Of a stretch of DNA of 64,000 bases, positions 61,930-64,000 are shown piece by piece (within the stretch, counting starts at the first letter, position 1; every line of letters begins with the position of its first letter). This DNA comes from Sipunculus nudus. Taxonomy: Eukaryota > Annelida > Sipuncula > Golfingiida > Sipunculidae. The stretch spans positions 28,397,340 to 28,461,339 of the forward strand of contig CM049322.1 of NCBI GenBank assembly GCA_026874595.1. Reading direction: 5' to 3'. Both the position numbers and the translations under genes were made by a program. The notes beneath the pieces are model-generated. The model saw only the letters and a program-made list of their open reading frames with translations. It was not told where the DNA came from and searched no databases.

Positions 61930-62645
61930 GATTGAGTGATAGGTCACACACATGTGAAGCCTGAATCCAATCATGACTGGTTTATAGAGGTTGTACAAGA
62001 GAAGAATACGATCAAGGTCTCAAATTTTCAAACTTTTCAATACTTCCAAAGTTATTGTGTCTGATAAATTCTAAACACGAAGTATGATTTGGCCGATTTG
62101 ACCTTGAAGATACAGTCCTCTTAGAACGAGGACAAAACATTTCGTCCATCAAATTTAAGACAAAATAAGCAATATTTCAGAATTTATCAGGTTCACATAA
62201 TAAATACACAAGAAACTACTACGATTGCTGTCATTTGACGATCTCCAAAATAGAGGAAAATATGTAAAATAAATAAAAAATACAAGAGGCACACTAGTCT
62301 TTAGCAGCTGATGAAACTGTCCATGATCAATAAGCAAAAGGGAGAACCATGGCAATCCATACAATAATTATGGAGTTACTGGAGCTTTTGTATCAAATTT
62401 TAATTTATTCTGAGGTGCATAACCAGGCCCCATAATTCTGGAGCATTTAACTCGCAGTTACCTTAGTTTACGTTTCCTAGGAGATATCTAAGGACCTCCA
62501 TAGATGCTTAGATGGAAGTTTCTAGGTCCAACATTTACGATTTGTGCCCTGTTAACGGACAACCTGGCGATCAGACGGGCGGACGGCCAACGGGCAAAGC
62601 GTGAACGCTATAGCTCAGATGACTAACAGTCAGCTTAGCTAAAAA
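61930..62645 (+). mobile_element. Dispersed mollusc-type repeat, second copy
   Basis: It shares with 42895-44406, in the same order, CACTAGTC...GCTGATGAAAC, CATGATCAATAAGC, TTGTATCAAATTTTAATTTA, GGCCCCATAATTC, TTTCTAGGTCCAACATTTAC and GATTTGTGCCCTGTTAA. It ends with GACGGGCGGACGG and the tail CTATAGCTCAGATGACTAAC...AGCTTAGCTAAAAA. The tail can fold through TAGCTC against its inverted copy. Divergence from the first copy is considerable, so the copies are old or from different subfamilies. Confidence 0.72.
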
Positions 62646-64000
62646 TGAAGCCCCGGCGGTGTCATTCACGGCTACAGGTCCAGACACCACAATCCACAGG
62701 CAACATATGGGAGCACAAACAGCCAGACCGATAAAATTCGCCTTTTGTGTCTCATGTGGCTAATACGGCCGCTCTGTTTTAAAGAATGGTCCCATAGTTA
62801 GCACCTGAAAACAGATTCAATTATCTTCCAGCCGCAATTCACTGATACGTTTCGTGTGGAGGATTTCAAGCTAAATTAACGATGGCGCCGCCAGGCCCTG
62901 TGAACACCAGACGACATTTGGGGTATCATGCCATCATTGCTGTAAATGATGTTTGACTGTGGATTTTACGACATGTCATGGACATTTAACAACAAAGGTG
63001 TGCACCCATTTTCGGATTTAAGAGCCTCGCAAAGCACAAATAAAAAAATTCACGGGGGCAATTATATATGCGACACCACAGGCGAGCCAGTAGTTGGCAC
63101 CAAAATGGCTGTCAGACTGGGTCAAAGTCAAGGACGTTCAGGTGCCTGGTATTAATTTATATTATCTCCGCAAATCTGTATTCTTTTTGTGTTGGTTATA
63201 TCTGGTCTTTGGTGCGTATTGTATATCTTCCATTATATCTTCAAAGGAGTAAACGACTGCAGTCCTGCGCTGGCTTGCCTTGCCACCATCCCACCACCAT
63301 CCATTCTGTTTTGACAACCTAGTTGGCAGCACCTGGATTAACCCGGGCAGCGAGTTTAATGTTTGGTGATGAATCTAATGCAGCAGTAGCTGGCCAGAAT
63401 TGTTTCTTTTCATGTCACTTGTCTGTTAGAAACATTACTGGTGATGTATGGTCCGTTCACGTGTGTGGCCGGGGATATCATACACTACCCCTTACATCAC
63501 ACACACACGTGTTGACGTCAGGGGCACTGATAAAAATGTCACTGGACACGGGCTTACTTACAGACAACCAGATACCTCAACGTGGAATTTACATTCAGTA
63601 ATGAACATGGCTGATCAGATGGGCGATCTTAATGCTACTTAAATAATCCCTTTACTATATACATTTAAGTATTACCGAGTAATAAAGAATAAATTTGAAA
63701 ATGCTGTCAACATTAATTAGCATGATGAGACATGCAGTTACTAATAAATGGGAGATCTTTGTATGAACAAATACCTGGAAGTAACTGGCAAAATGCCTCA
63801 TTCTAACAGTAATGTGAGGATTGTCTCCTCGTTTTCAATTAAAAAGTAAATGGTCATATAGATATAAGAATAAATAAAGGAAACCTCGGCATTTCTTATA
63901 AACATTTTTGCTCCGCCGGACAAAACTCTCAGTCTGTGTTTACCTAAAAAGGAACTGCTGTGCGTGTGTTTGTTTGTGAACCTAAGGGAATGAAATCAGA
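62646..64000. other. Spacer to the window end with a short dispersed repeat
   Basis: No gene assigned. An ATG in good context (ACGATGG, 62881) opens a frame of only 24 codons. A frame at 62946-63155 is mixed in composition but unrecognised. The segment 63195-63318 is a dispersed repeat. After 63640 the DNA is AT-rich and featureless. Confidence 0.5.
63195..63318 (+). repeat. Short dispersed repeat, copy 2
   Basis: TATCTTCAAAGGAGTAAACG, GTCCTGCGCTGGC and CATCCATTCTGTTTTGACAA match 57555-57665 in order. This copy has about 20 extra bases (TTGCCTTGCCACCATCCCAC) before the shared end. Confidence 0.65.

Overview
This window looks like non-coding, satellite-dense DNA from an animal nuclear genome. 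It has no operons, Shine-Dalgarno sites, rRNA, tRNA or CRISPR array. About 70% of it (roughly 46 of 64 kb) is tandem minisatellite or satellite DNA in a dozen separate arrays, each with its own unit. The rest is AT-rich single-copy sequence with (AT)n and poly-G/poly-C runs, dispersed repeats and transposon remains. The dispersed repeats have phrasing I associate from memory with marine molluscs, probably bivalves: GACGGACGG runs followed by a TATAGCTCAGATGA...AGCTAAAAA hairpin tail, and a CCAAATTTGATGAAAATTC motif. I treat 'mollusc, perhaps bivalve' as an inference and cannot name a species.

Layout. 1-5010: 30-bp array running off the left edge. 5011-5890: spacer. 5895-29480: a 23.6-kb array of a 96-bp dimeric monomer with several levels of higher-order repeat (about 2.88, 4.79 and 7.1-7.3 kb). 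29480-31690: single-copy DNA with two small repeats and, on the minus strand, the best candidate for a real exon (31083-31238, a possible 3'-terminal exon with acceptor, stop and AATAAA). 31690-33066: 82-bp array. 33067-37800: spacer. 37805-38690: 34-bp and 40-bp arrays. 39225-41690: 32-bp array with a 614-bp internal duplication. 41711-42388: intact MITE with perfect 69-bp terminal inverted repeats and TTA target duplication (PIF/Harbinger-like). 42895-44406: dispersed repeat. 45242-46765: 39-bp and 67-bp arrays. 47530-57510: a 10-kb array with a homogenised 30-bp core, a 270-bp higher-order block and decayed 34-37-bp edges. 57880-59100: 59-bp array. 59190-59945: relic of a non-LTR retrotransposon 3' end with a C2HC finger. 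60057-60509: candidate TTAA-flanked MITE. 61930-62645: second copy of the dispersed repeat family. 62646-64000: spacer holding a second copy of a short repeat also seen near 57.6 kb.

Many long open reading frames exist, but nearly all come from repeat units that are multiples of three bases and lack stop codons in some frames. In the 96-bp array all three minus-strand frames are open and one-base deletions move the phase between them, which argues against coding. The 30-bp array at 48-57 kb is the one place where the pattern deserves a coding test: differences between monomer classes fall mostly at third positions of one frame (YLTRxCIxLI). No gene can be assigned a function with confidence.
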